A model generated the notes under the pieces. It saw only the letters and a list, made by a program, of their open reading frames with translations, was not told the origin of the DNA and did no database searches. Below are positions 17,194-25,930 of a stretch of 64,000 bases of DNA, piece after piece. The position numbers and the translations under genes were made by a program. Position 1 is the first letter of the stretch. Each line of letters starts with the position of its first letter. Origin of the DNA: CAYQSU01 sp964420325 (GTDB lineage: Bacteria > Pseudomonadota > Alphaproteobacteria > Rhodospirillales > Defluviicoccaceae); the NCBI GenBank assembly GCA_964420325.1, contig CAYQSU010000007.1:11319-75318 (forward strand), given 5' to 3'.

Positions 17194-18062
17194 AGGACCT
17201 TGTTCCTCGCGCGCTTGCCCGCATCGAGCGCGCATCGCTTCTCGGCAGGAAGCGGATCGTCCAGGGCACGTGGCGAAGGCGGGGCGATCAGGCGCGGACC
17301 GTGGTGTTTGTCGGCGGCGTGCAGCGCTCGGGCACCAACATGGTTATGGAGATCCTTGAGCAGTGCCTCGAGACCGACGTTGTGCACGAGAGGGATCCCC
17401 GCGCCTACCGGGACTACCAGATGCGTCCGCGGGCCGTTCTGAGGAGCCTGGTCGACGCGTCCCCGGCACCGGTTGTGGCATTCAAGGCCTTGATGGAACT
17501 TCAGGATCTCTCCTCCCTGCTCGACGAGTTCGCCCCTGCGAAGGCGCTTTGGCCGGTGCGCTGCTACGAGGACACGGTGAACTCGCATCTCCGCCACTTC
17601 TCGGGCTGCCGGCAGCGGCTTGCACGCATCGTCGGCGGCGCCGCGGACGACGACTGGCGCGCCGGCGGCATGTCGGACGCCACCCGCGCGCTCATCGGCA
17701 GGTACGTCACAGCGGACATCAACGACGCCTCTGCCGTCGCGCTGTTCTGGTACTTCCGCAACGCGCTTTTCTTCGAGCAGAAGCTGGACAAGGATGGCCG
17801 CGTGCTGCCGCTGCGCTACGAGGCGCTGGCGACCGAGCCCGAGCAGGAGTTCCGTCGCGTTTTCGACTTCCTCGGTCTTGAGTTCTCTCCGCGGTTCACC
17901 CGCAAGATCTTCGCCTCCTCGGTCGGCAAGCACGCTTCACCCAACATCGACCCGGCGATCCGCAAGCTCTGCGCCTCGATGATGATGCGGTTCGAAGCGC
18001 TGCTGGCTCGATCGCCGCCCGGGCGCGGCGGCAGCCATCGGACCGGTCGACATCAGCCCTGA
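17190..18062 (+). CDS. sulfotransferase family protein
   Basis: A 290-residue PAPS-dependent sulfotransferase-like protein. The 5'-phosphosulfate loop is 'VVFVGGVQRSGTNMVMEILE' (about residues 38-57), and the 3'-phosphate region and late helix are 'PLRYEALATEPEQEFRRVFD' and 'FLGLEFSPRFTRKIF'. It would sulfate the polysaccharide made by this locus; the acceptor is inferred only from context. It is the last gene of the overlapping run. The stop abuts the stop of the convergent secreted protein gene without a gap, leaving no room for separate terminators. Confidence 0.85.
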   Translation: MKDLVPRALARIERASLLGRKRIVQGTWRRRGDQARTVVFVGGVQRSGTNMVMEILEQCLETDVVHERDPRAYRDYQMRPRAVLRSLVDASPAPVVAFKALMELQDLSSLLDEFAPAKALWPVRCYEDTVNSHLRHFSGCRQRLARIVGGAADDDWRAGGMSDATRALIGRYVTADINDASAVALFWYFRNALFFEQKLDKDGRVLPLRYEALATEPEQEFRRVFDFLGLEFSPRFTRKIFASSVGKHASPNIDPAIRKLCASMMMRFEALLARSPPGRGGSHRTGRHQP

Positions 18063-20168
18063 TCAGCGGTCCGGCACTTGAGGAAGCGCGGGGTACGGCG
18101 GAAGGTCCGCCGCCGCGCGGTCGGAAAACCAGCGGTTCGCGTCCTTGGCAACGGGTGCTCCGCCGACGAAGGTGTTGGCGCGCACCAGCGGCTCGGGAAC
18201 GTCCCGGGTGCGAAGAAAGCGCGCGCCGCCGATCCGGTCGATGACAACGGTGTTGCCTTCGATGACCGCGCTGTTCATCGCGTGGTCCTTCTCTCCTCGG
18301 CGACCCCGCTCCATCCCGATGGCGATGACATCGGCGTTCTGGCTGAACGGCCCCTCGCCCAGGACGTTGTTGCGGATCAGGATCTCGCCGCCGTTGGGAA
18401 GGTCGATCAGCCGGCTGTCGCGCCCGTCGAGGGACGCGATGACGTTGTCCTCGATGATCGATCGCGCCGTCCGGCTCTTGACTTCGTGGGCGCCGTCCTG
18501 GGCCGCCAAGATGGTGCTGCGACGGAGGACCAGTTCGTCGCCTCGCGTCACGTAGATGGCGTGGGCGAAGCCGCGGTGCCCCAGCCGTTCGAACCGGCTG
18601 TCCTCGATGACGACCCGGCCGCCCCCGCCGAGCAGCCCCTGCTCGCTGTCGCGGAAGTGGACCCGTCGAAGGGTGAGGTTGCGTCCGTGCATCTTGACGC
18701 AGGCGCCGTTGCCGTCGGCGACCGTGATGCCGTAGCATTCCAGGTCCTCGATCGTCGCATCGGAACCGAGAACGACGATCGCCGCTTGGCCGCGCGCTGC
18801 AAGCGTGTGGATCGCCGCGTTAGGCTCGCCGCGGATGGTCACGCCGTCGGCGTGAAGAACCGCCCCGCCGCCCCAGCGCCCCTCGCGGATGACGACCGTC
18901 GAGCCGTCACGCGCCGCCGCCACCGCCGCCGCCACCCGGCCGAAGCAGGTTTCCTTGCCGCCGTCGACGAGACAGGCCGCCGGAGCGTCCTGATCCACCC
19001 GCTCGCCCGGCACCGACGGCAGCCGGTACAGCCAGACACCCTCCGAGTCGTTGTTGTAGCCGGCGAAGATGTCGACCTCGGGAACGTAGATCCATTTCGA
19101 GAACACGCCGGCGGCGTGGACCGAGGTGGGGCCGGCGCTGTTCTCGTCGAGGAACCGCTCGAATGCACTGGTGTCCGGGTCCCAGGCCCACACCTCGCGG
19201 CTGCCAGGCCAGAGCACGAACCGGCCGGATGGCGGATGAAAGGCCAGGCCTCCCTTCAGACCGTCGGCGGTTTCCAGCGCGTCGGGAACGGCCGTGAGGA
19301 ACGTCCAACGACCGAACTCTCCATCGTCGAGATCGACGGCAGCCAGCCCGCTCTCACGTCCGCCGTAGAACAGCACGACCATGCGATGGCGGCGTTCGTC
19401 GTAGGCCATGGTGCCGTGGGTCCGGCCGAGTTGCTTCTGCGTCTGGCGGCGAAGGATCCTCCCCTGATGGTCGATCTCGGCGATGATACCTTCGGTCGGC
19501 GGCCCCGCGGCCACGACCATCGCGCGCGTGCGCGGATTCCAGGCGGTCTTCGCCCGCCCGAGGCCGCCGATGTTCAGGTCATGGATCGCCCACTCGAGCC
19601 GATCGGGATCGAACGACCAGGCGCGGTCGTCGTCACGATAGTGGCCGTCGGCGCAGAAACCGCCGTCGGCGAACACCCAGACACTGCTCGAAAGCGGATT
19701 CCAGAGGACGCCGTCATGGGTGCGGGCGCTCGCCCTGCCGAGGGCCGGCGCCGGGCAGAGCTTTCGGTCTTCTTGCGCCCGGTTCTCGCCGGTGAGGGGT
19801 GCAGGATCGGTCGCCCGTTGCCAGTTCAGCGAGTGAAGGTCGAACACGTACCATTCGTTGCCGCCATAGGCCGTGCCGCCACCGCCCCAGAAGAACCAGC
19901 GCCGGCCGTCGAACGCCGCACCATTGCCGGAACGAACGACTCCCCGCGGTCCCCGACGCCCGCGAAGCGCCGGGCCTCGGTGCCTGGCATCAAGGGCGGT
20001 GAGCATGTCATCGGCGATCAGCGGAATCCGGCTGTGCGGCACCTCGAGCCATTGCCCGGGTCGCAGGTCACCGACGAGCGCCCTGAGCGCGGCGAGATCG
20101 TCGGCGTTCGGGGACAACGGCGCCAGTGCCGCCGCGACGACGGCGAGAAGGGCCAAGGCGGCGCGCAC
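18063..20168 (-). CDS. secreted beta-propeller plus right-handed beta-helix protein
   Basis: About 701 residues with an N-terminal hydrophobic export signal ('ALALLAVVAAALAPLSP'). Residues about 60-390 carry kelch-like units ('GNGAAFDGRRWFFWGGGGTA', 'NEWYVFDLHSLNW', 'THGTMAYDERRHRMVVLFYG', 'VWAWDPDTSAFERFL'). Residues about 410-680 form a parallel beta-helix of the pectate-lyase/NosD kind ('VTIRGEPNAAIHTLAARG', 'LTLRRVHFRDSEQGLLGGGG', 'IIEDNVIASLDG', 'EILIRNNVLGEG'). Such helices bind or cleave polysaccharides. With the adjacent polysaccharide genes it may act as a lyase, epimerase or binder, but no catalytic triad can be assigned. The GTG at 20168 follows GAGAGGA; a TTG at 20171 is possible. 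Confidence 0.75.
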   Translation of the reverse strand: MRAALALLAVVAAALAPLSPNADDLAALRALVGDLRPGQWLEVPHSRIPLIADDMLTALDARHRGPALRGRRGPRGVVRSGNGAAFDGRRWFFWGGGGTAYGGNEWYVFDLHSLNWQRATDPAPLTGENRAQEDRKLCPAPALGRASARTHDGVLWNPLSSSVWVFADGGFCADGHYRDDDRAWSFDPDRLEWAIHDLNIGGLGRAKTAWNPRTRAMVVAAGPPTEGIIAEIDHQGRILRRQTQKQLGRTHGTMAYDERRHRMVVLFYGGRESGLAAVDLDDGEFGRWTFLTAVPDALETADGLKGGLAFHPPSGRFVLWPGSREVWAWDPDTSAFERFLDENSAGPTSVHAAGVFSKWIYVPEVDIFAGYNNDSEGVWLYRLPSVPGERVDQDAPAACLVDGGKETCFGRVAAAVAAARDGSTVVIREGRWGGGAVLHADGVTIRGEPNAAIHTLAARGQAAIVVLGSDATIEDLECYGITVADGNGACVKMHGRNLTLRRVHFRDSEQGLLGGGGRVVIEDSRFERLGHRGFAHAIYVTRGDELVLRRSTILAAQDGAHEVKSRTARSIIEDNVIASLDGRDSRLIDLPNGGEILIRNNVLGEGPFSQNADVIAIGMERGRRGEKDHAMNSAVIEGNTVVIDRIGGARFLRTRDVPEPLVRANTFVGGAPVAKDANRWFSDRAAADLPPYPALPQVPDR

Positions 20169-20274
20169 CAAGCGTCCTCTCTCCAAGGTCCGCCGGCGGT
20201 GTAGCCTACCTTGGTTTCAGAGACAACCCGCTCGTGTCGCGAGCCGCGCCCCCCCGCGCTCGCGCCGACGTCGG

Positions 20275-20712
20275 CTAATGCTCCGTCGCTGCCGGTTCCG
20301 CGGACTTCAGCAAGGGGTAGAGATCGTTTTCCTCGCGCCGCATGCGGTACTTCAACCGATCGAAGATCCGCCGTGTCTCGTACGAGAACAGCCACGGATC
20401 GCGGCCGATCTCCGCCGGCGAAGCGTAGCGCTGGAAATAGGATCGGAACTCCTCGGCGAGGCCGCCCATGTTGGTGCGGAACTGCTGTGCCTTCCGCCTG
20501 ACCTCGGGATCGTCGCTCTGCACCAGGATCGGATAGACGTCCCGGTCCTCCGTTTCGAGGTGCATGCGGACCCGCATCGAGATGTCCTGCAACAGATGCC
20601 GAATCGCCTCGGCCTCCGATGGTGCCGCGCCGCGATCGATGGCCAGGACGGCGTCGGCCATCACCTTGCTGATCTCGCTGTGCTGTGACTTCATGCTGTC
20701 GATGTCAATCAT
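20275..20712 (-). CDS. hemerythrin HHE domain protein
   Basis: A 145-residue four-helix protein. The metal-ligand pattern is 'MKSQHSEISKVM', 'VRMHLETEDRDVYPIL' and 'YRMRREENDLYPLL', typical of the HHE hemerythrin-like family that binds a di-iron centre and may sense or carry oxygen or nitric oxide. It is a single-domain cytoplasmic protein. The start ATG follows GGGAGGA. It is one of three hemerythrin-type genes in this window and is divergent in sequence from the other two. Confidence 0.85.
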   Translation of the reverse strand: MIDIDSMKSQHSEISKVMADAVLAIDRGAAPSEAEAIRHLLQDISMRVRMHLETEDRDVYPILVQSDDPEVRRKAQQFRTNMGGLAEEFRSYFQRYASPAEIGRDPWLFSYETRRIFDRLKYRMRREENDLYPLLKSAEPAATEH

Positions 20713-20827
20713 GCGATCCTCCCTGACCGCTCGGCAAACGGTCTCAAACCCGCCAACGTCTCACGTTATTGGCGAAGACCGCAGTGCGTCATTGACGTTG
20801 ATCAATGACAGGCGGCGGCCGTTGCAA

Positions 20828-21466
20828 TCAGCCGCGCCGGTCGAGCAACTCGCGGATCATGCGAGCGGCGACGGCAGGCTCCGACGCCCGGGCGATGGCA
20901 CCGCCGACGATGACCACCTCCACGGCCGGGTAACGAGCAAGACCTGCGATCCCTCGCGCATCGAGGCCCCCCGCCACGGCGAGCCTGACCCGGGTCCCGA
21001 GCCGCTCCAATGCCGCGATCTTCGACAAGAGCGAGCGACCGGACCGTTGTTCGTCAATGCCGGTGTGAACGATCAGGTGCTCGATCGCCAAATCGCCGAT
21101 TCGGTCGACGGCGGTCGCCGGCTCGTCCATCCCGATCGTATCCATCATCACGGCGCGGCCGCATGCCTTCGCCGCCCGAACCGCGGCAACGATCGTCTCG
21201 CGCGGTGCCGCGGCCAAGACGGTGGTGATGTCGGCGCCCGCTTCGAAGGCGAGTTCGGCCTCGAGAGCGCCGGTGTCGGCGGTCTTCATGTCGGCGACGA
21301 TCGTCTTGTGCGGAAACCGGGCCTTGAGGGCACGAACCGCCGCGAGACCGCAGGTCTTGATCAGCGGGGTCCCCGCCTCAAGCCGGTCTGCGAACACCGC
21401 GACGCGTTCGGCCATGGCGAGCGCGTCGTCGAGCCCGACGAAGTCCAGGGCCAGCTGCAGCAACAT
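20828..21466 (-). CDS. 3-hexulose-6-phosphate synthase-like / KGPDC-family enzyme
   Basis: A 212-residue (beta/alpha)8 protein of the orotidine-5'-phosphate decarboxylase suprafamily. 'LQLALDFVGLDDALAMAERV', 'RLEAGTPLIKTCGLAAVRAL' and 'VADMKTADTGALEAELAFEAGAD' (the D-x-K-x-x-D catalytic array) match hexulose-phosphate synthase and 3-keto-gulonate-6-phosphate decarboxylase. 'VGGAIARASEPA' is the phosphate-binding end. 'EAGTPLI' and 'DMKT' lean towards hexulose-phosphate synthase, which fixes formaldehyde onto ribulose-5-phosphate. No isomerase (hxlB-like) gene is adjacent, so the pathway is unresolved. I chose the ATG at 21466; one three codons earlier is possible. Confidence 0.82.
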   Translation of the reverse strand: MLLQLALDFVGLDDALAMAERVAVFADRLEAGTPLIKTCGLAAVRALKARFPHKTIVADMKTADTGALEAELAFEAGADITTVLAAAPRETIVAAVRAAKACGRAVMMDTIGMDEPATAVDRIGDLAIEHLIVHTGIDEQRSGRSLLSKIAALERLGTRVRLAVAGGLDARGIAGLARYPAVEVVIVGGAIARASEPAVAARMIRELLDRRG

Positions 21467-21583
21467 CGCTCGCATCTCCACCGTTTGTTCCCCGGGAGGG
21501 GACCGCGGTTCGAGGGTACCGCTATGCGCGACGGGACCGCATGATACACTCCACCCCCTACCTCCCGTCATCGGAGTGTCGAC

Positions 21584-23773
21584 GTGCTCGTCCCGACCTG
21601 TCGATCGTTCGCCCTCATCATCGTTCTTTTCGTCATGATGGCGGGTCCGTCGGGTGTCCGCGGACAGCCATCCGGTGACTGGTCGCCCCCCGCGCTCGGC
21701 GAATGGCTCCGCATTCTCGAAGAGGCGGAGACCTATCTCCGAGGGCCGCAGCGGACGCCCGACGAAACAGGGCGGCAGCGGGCGCTCCTCGAAAGCGTGA
21801 CGAAGGTGGCGAGGCTGGTCCGAGACCAGGCCGGGGAGCAGGTTGTGCGCACGCAGAAGCTTCTGATTGCGCTGGGTCCGCCTCCGGCCGAGGGCGAGCC
21901 GCCGGAAGCCCAGGATACGGCCTCCATGCGCAAGGGGCTTTCCGAAAGGGTTACGCTCCTGCGCAGCCGTGTTGCCGAGGCCAACCTCGCCCTGGCACGT
22001 GTCGAAGCCTTGGAGGATTACCTGTCCCAACAGGCTCGCGGGAAGCTCCGGGACCAACTCGAGCGCACGTATCCCTTGCCGTTCCTCCCTTCGGTGGTCG
22101 GCCAGGCGATCTCGGAGCTCCTGGGCCTGTTCAAGTCCCTGGCGCGTTCGCCGGTGGATTGGTACCACGGCCTCGACGCCGAGCAGCGCGTCAAACTGCA
22201 TCGCTGGAACGCAGTCGGCGGTCTTGGCGTGCTGGCGAGCATCGCCGTCGCCTGGAGCCTGTCGCGACTGGTCCAGCGCAGGCTCGGTCCCGGGGCGGAG
22301 GGTGCAACACCAAGCTATGCCCGGCGGCTCGGCGCGGCGATCTCCATGGCTGTCGCCAAGGGGATGATACCCTCGACGCTCATTGCCGGCCTCTATCTCG
22401 TTTTCCACCGTCCGGAGACGTTGCTGACTGGACAGCTGCTCGCGGTTGTCGACGGCATGTTGTGGGCTCTGCTCCTCTACATCCTCATCACCGCCACCGC
22501 GCGCGCCATTCTCGAGCCCGATCATCCCTCCTGGCGGCTGACCGACCTCGCTCCCGACAATGCGCGCGCGATCGTTCGAAGGATCACCTTNNNNNNNNNN
22601 NNNNNNNNNNNNNNNNNNNNNNNNNNNNNNNNNNNNNNNNNNNNNNNNNNNNNNNNNNNNNNNNNNNNNNNNNNNNNNNNNNNNNNNNNNGCGGCCTCCG
22701 CCTTTGCCCGCCGCCACCTCGGGCTCGGCCCGGAAGCCGATCGTCGAGCGGTGTTCTGGACCTCGTTCGCGATCGACCCCCTGCTCGTCCTGGTCGTCCT
22801 CTTCCTCGTCGCGCCGTTATGGGGCGTGCCGTGGGACGATCTCGTGCGACACGCTGCCGGCGTCGCCGAGGGCTTCAGGATCGGCACCATCACCATCTCG
22901 CCCGGCGCCCTGCTGTTCGCCATCGCCGTGTTCGCGGGCGTGCTGGTCGCGACGCGGTTCTTCCAGCGACTGCTCCTGGAGAACGTGCTTCCCAACACCA
23001 AGATGGCCATCGGCTTGCAGCACACCCTGGTCACCGGCGTCAGCTATGTCGGGTACGCCCTGGCCCTCGCCGTGTCCATCTCCGTCGCCGGCATCGATCT
23101 CAGCAACCTGGCGATCGTTCTCGGCGCGCTTTCGGTGGGCATCGGCTTCGGCCTGCAGAACGTCGTCAACAACTTCGTTTCGGGCCTCATCCTGCTGATC
23201 GAGAGGCCGATCAAGGTTGGCGACTGGGTCATCATCGCCGGCCTCGAGGGCGTGGTGAAGCGCATCAACGTGCGGGCGACCGAGATCGAAACCTGGCAGC
23301 GCGCATCGGTGGTCGTGCCCAACGCCGAGGTGCTCTCGAATCCGCTCACCAACCTCACCCTCCGCGACCGCTACGGCCGGGTGGACCTCGCCGTCGGCGT
23401 CGCCTACGGGTCGGACACTCAGAGGGTGCGCTCCATCCTGCTCGACTGTGCGGCCAAGGAGCCCCGGGTCGTCTCCTATCCTTCGCCGTACGTCGTATTT
23501 CAGAGCTTCGGCGACTCGAGCCTCGGTTTCGAGCTGCGCTGCTTCACCGACGACGTCATGAACCGGCTGAGGATCTCCAGCGACCTCAGGTTCGCCATCG
23601 ACCAGCGCTTCCGCGAGGAGGGCATCGAGATCCCGTTTCCGCAGCGGGTCGTTCATTTCGCCGACAAGGAAGGCTTTGGCATGGCAGCACCAGCGGTGCC
23701 CAGCCAGGCGCGCGAACCCCTGCGCACCGTGACATCCGGCGCCTCGCCGGCGGCGCCGCAACCGGGCGAGTGA
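21584..23773 (+). CDS. large MscS-family mechanosensitive channel (gap inside)
   Basis: A long MscS homologue, 729 residues as assembled. A signal peptide (residues 1-28) precedes an extended periplasmic helical domain to about residue 200. Several membrane helices come next, then the MscS pore and beta domain: 'NLAIVLGALSVGIGFGLQNVVNNFVSGLILL' region, 'PIKVGDWVIIAGLEGVVKRI' and 'ATEIETWQRASVVVPNAEVL'. The architecture resembles the DUF3772/KefA-like subgroup that releases solutes on hypo-osmotic shock. A 100-N scaffold gap interrupts the membrane region. The frame agrees on both sides, but the true missing length is unknown. It starts at a GTG with GGAG upstream. Confidence 0.88.
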   Translation: MLVPTCRSFALIIVLFVMMAGPSGVRGQPSGDWSPPALGEWLRILEEAETYLRGPQRTPDETGRQRALLESVTKVARLVRDQAGEQVVRTQKLLIALGPPPAEGEPPEAQDTASMRKGLSERVTLLRSRVAEANLALARVEALEDYLSQQARGKLRDQLERTYPLPFLPSVVGQAISELLGLFKSLARSPVDWYHGLDAEQRVKLHRWNAVGGLGVLASIAVAWSLSRLVQRRLGPGAEGATPSYARRLGAAISMAVAKGMIPSTLIAGLYLVFHRPETLLTGQLLAVVDGMLWALLLYILITATARAILEPDHPSWRLTDLAPDNARAIVRRITXXXXXXXXXXXXXXXXXXXXXXXXXXXXXXXXXXAASAFARRHLGLGPEADRRAVFWTSFAIDPLLVLVVLFLVAPLWGVPWDDLVRHAAGVAEGFRIGTITISPGALLFAIAVFAGVLVATRFFQRLLLENVLPNTKMAIGLQHTLVTGVSYVGYALALAVSISVAGIDLSNLAIVLGALSVGIGFGLQNVVNNFVSGLILLIERPIKVGDWVIIAGLEGVVKRINVRATEIETWQRASVVVPNAEVLSNPLTNLTLRDRYGRVDLAVGVAYGSDTQRVRSILLDCAAKEPRVVSYPSPYVVFQSFGDSSLGFELRCFTDDVMNRLRISSDLRFAIDQRFREEGIEIPFPQRVVHFADKEGFGMAAPAVPSQAREPLRTVTSGASPAAPQPGE
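22591..22690. other. assembly gap (100 N)
   Basis: One hundred undetermined bases, a round number typical of a scaffold join of unknown size. It lies inside the mechanosensitive channel gene. Sequence on both sides belongs to the same gene in the same frame, so the join is probably right. Confidence 0.98.
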
Positions 23774-23776
23774 TGT

Positions 23777-23804
23777 TTGCATTCCGACTGCGGCGACCTA
23801 GAAT
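23777..23804 (+). promoter_or_regulatory. candidate sigma-70 promoter for the PfpI-family gene
   Basis: TTGCAT and TAGAAT are separated by 16 bases, about 60 bases upstream of the ATG at 23863. It begins just after the channel gene stop, so it would give the next gene its own promoter. Confidence 0.4.
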
Positions 23805-23862
23805 CGACCGATCCATTGCCCCGTAGCGACGGGCGACCGGGGCATCACAGGGAGGATATGTC

Positions 23863-24450
23863 ATGAACGGAAAGAAGATCCTCATGCTCGTCGGCGATTT
23901 CGGCGAGGACTACGAGATCATGGTGCCGTTCCAGGCGCTGCAGATGGTCGGCCACGCGGTTCACGCGGTCTGTCCCGACAAGAAGGCGGGCGACGCGATC
24001 CGCACTGCCATCCACGACTTCGAAGGCGACCAGACCTACACCGAGAAGCGTGGCCACAACTTCACGCTGAACGCCACCTTCGCCGACGTCAACGAACGGG
24101 ACTACGACGCGCTGGTGATCCCCGGCGGGCGCGCCCCCGAGTACCTCCGCCTGAACGACCGGGTGCTGGCCATCGTCCGCCACTTCGCCTCCGCGGGCAA
24201 GCCGATCGCCGCCATCTGCCATGGCGCCCAGGTGCTGGCGGCGGCGGGGATCATCGGCGGCAAGCGGGTCTCGGCCTACCCAGCCTGCGCACCGGAAGTG
24301 CGGCTGGCCGGGGGGCAGTATGCGGAGATCGCCATCGACGATGCCGTAACGGACGGCAATCTGGTGACCGCGCCGGCGTGGCCCGCCCACCCCGCCTGGC
24401 TGAGCCGGTTCCTCGCCGTGCTCGGCACCGAGATCGCCCAGGCGGCGTAA
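23863..24450 (+). CDS. DJ-1/PfpI family protein
   Basis: A 195-residue class I glutamine-amidotransferase-like protein. The nucleophile elbow is 'PIAAICHGAQVLAAAG' with Cys119 and His120. Glu15/Asp16 in 'GDFGEDYEIMVPFQAL' and 'YDALVIPGGRAPEYLR' are the other family hallmarks. Relatives act as intracellular peptidases, deglycases or chaperones in stress. The C-terminus is the usual 'DGNLVTAPAWPAHPAWLSRF' variant. GGGAGGATATGTC precedes the ATG. It has no evident functional partner, and a hydrolase/transferase gene follows 94 bases later. Confidence 0.92.
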   Translation: MNGKKILMLVGDFGEDYEIMVPFQALQMVGHAVHAVCPDKKAGDAIRTAIHDFEGDQTYTEKRGHNFTLNATFADVNERDYDALVIPGGRAPEYLRLNDRVLAIVRHFASAGKPIAAICHGAQVLAAAGIIGGKRVSAYPACAPEVRLAGGQYAEIAIDDAVTDGNLVTAPAWPAHPAWLSRFLAVLGTEIAQAA

Positions 24451-24544
24451 GCCCGGCGGCACCGAACCCGCATTCGTCCACTCCAGGCCGGCGCCGGGGA
24501 ACCAAGCAAAGCCGCCCGGCGCCGGCACCAGGTGGGTCTCGACC

Positions 24545-25798
24545 ATGCCGAGGACGATCGCTCCCGCCGAGGTCGCGGGCCTGCTCAAGCCCGACCTCGC
24601 CATCTACGCGCCCGGTGCAGCCGGCGAATCCCCGCTCCTGGTCGATGCGATCCGCGCCGCGCCGGACGCCTCAGCGGATGTCCGCTTCATCGGCGTCTGG
24701 ATCCCCGGCATCAACCGGGTCGACTACGCCGGCCTGCATCCGACGGCTCGGTCGACCGCGTTCTTCGTCGGACCCGCGCTCCGCGACTCCTTTGCTGCCG
24801 GACGGATCGATTATGTGCCGCTGTCCTACCACGCGACGTACGCGTACCTCCGCGATCACGCCCGCATCGACCTGGCGCTGCTCCACGTCTCCCTCCCGGA
24901 TGCGGAGGGCCGAGTGAGTCTCGGCGTCGCCAACGATTTCACGCCAGCGATCGTCAACAAGGCGGCGATCAAGGTCGCCCACGTCAATCCCTCGATGCCG
25001 AGAACGGCCGGCGCGGCCACGCTTTCCCTCGCCGATCTCGACTACGTCTGCGAGGAAGCATGCCCTCTGCAAGGCACACAGGCGAAGGAGGATGCCGTTT
25101 TCTCCGCCATCGGCGAGCACGTCGCCACCCTGGTCGAAGACGGCGACACGGTCGAGGTCGGTGTCGGCGGCGTGCAGGGCGTGGTGAGCCGGCTTGGCGG
25201 CAAGCGAAACCTCACGATCCACGCCGGCTTGATCAGCGACGCGGTCCTGTCGCTCACCGAAGCCGGAGCCATCGCCGATCGTCCCGGTGCCATCACCACC
25301 GGCGTCGCCTGGGGCAGCGAGCGCCTCTATGCCTTCGTCGCCGAGGATCCGCGCGTCCGCTTCGCCCCCGTCGGCTGGACCCACGACGTCGGCACGCTCA
25401 GGGCCATCCGCCGGTTCATCGCCGTCAACGCCGTCATCGAGGTCGATCTCCTCGGCCAGGCCAACGCCGAGATGATCGGCGGCCGCCAGATCTCGAGCGC
25501 CGGCGGCATCACCGACTTTATGCGCGGCGCCCGCCTGTCCCCGGGCGGCCTTGCCGTCGTGGCTCTGCCGGCCGCTGCCCGCGGCGGCTCCGTCTCCCGC
25601 ATCGTTCCATGCCTCGAGCCGGGAACTGCCGTCAGCGTCGCCCGCGGCGACATGGACGTCGTCGTCACCGAGTTCGGCGTCGCCGATCTGCGCACGGCCT
25701 CCGTCGACCGGCGCGCGGACGCCTTGATCTCGGTCGCCGCACCGCAGTTCCGCGAGGACTTGCGGGCCGCCTGGCACGCGCGCCGCCACCGCATGTAG
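24545..25798 (+). CDS. acetyl-CoA hydrolase / CoA-transferase family protein
   Basis: A 417-residue protein of the acetyl-CoA hydrolase/4-hydroxybutyrate CoA-transferase family. Visible blocks are 'LLHVSLPDAEGRVSLGVAND', 'GDTVEVGVGGVQGVVSRLG', 'NLTIHAGLISDAVLSLTEAG', the acidic active-site stretch 'NAVIEVDLLGQANAEMIGG' and 'VVVTEFGVADLRTASVDRRA'. Such enzymes move CoA between short-chain acids or hydrolyse acetyl-CoA. The substrate is not readable from sequence. At about 420 residues the length is standard. The ribosome site is weak (GGTGGG). Confidence 0.88.
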   Translation: MPRTIAPAEVAGLLKPDLAIYAPGAAGESPLLVDAIRAAPDASADVRFIGVWIPGINRVDYAGLHPTARSTAFFVGPALRDSFAAGRIDYVPLSYHATYAYLRDHARIDLALLHVSLPDAEGRVSLGVANDFTPAIVNKAAIKVAHVNPSMPRTAGAATLSLADLDYVCEEACPLQGTQAKEDAVFSAIGEHVATLVEDGDTVEVGVGGVQGVVSRLGGKRNLTIHAGLISDAVLSLTEAGAIADRPGAITTGVAWGSERLYAFVAEDPRVRFAPVGWTHDVGTLRAIRRFIAVNAVIEVDLLGQANAEMIGGRQISSAGGITDFMRGARLSPGGLAVVALPAAARGGSVSRIVPCLEPGTAVSVARGDMDVVVTEFGVADLRTASVDRRADALISVAAPQFREDLRAAWHARRHRM

Positions 25799-25930
25799 CT
25801 CCCGAGCGTCGAAAGCCGCCCGTTTGCCGGCCGATGGTCTTTTCTACCATGAAGAGACGGCCGAGCAATTTTCCCGTTTTGCGCGTATCGCTTCTTGCTC
25901 TATGATGGGGGATCGGCGGCGACGAGGGGC

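Noticed and set aside
18078..20204. Open frame of 708 codons on the plus strand opposite the propeller/beta-helix gene
   Set aside because: The minus-strand product has an export signal and regular repeats. The plus-strand product has no such pattern and begins inside the end of the sulfotransferase region.
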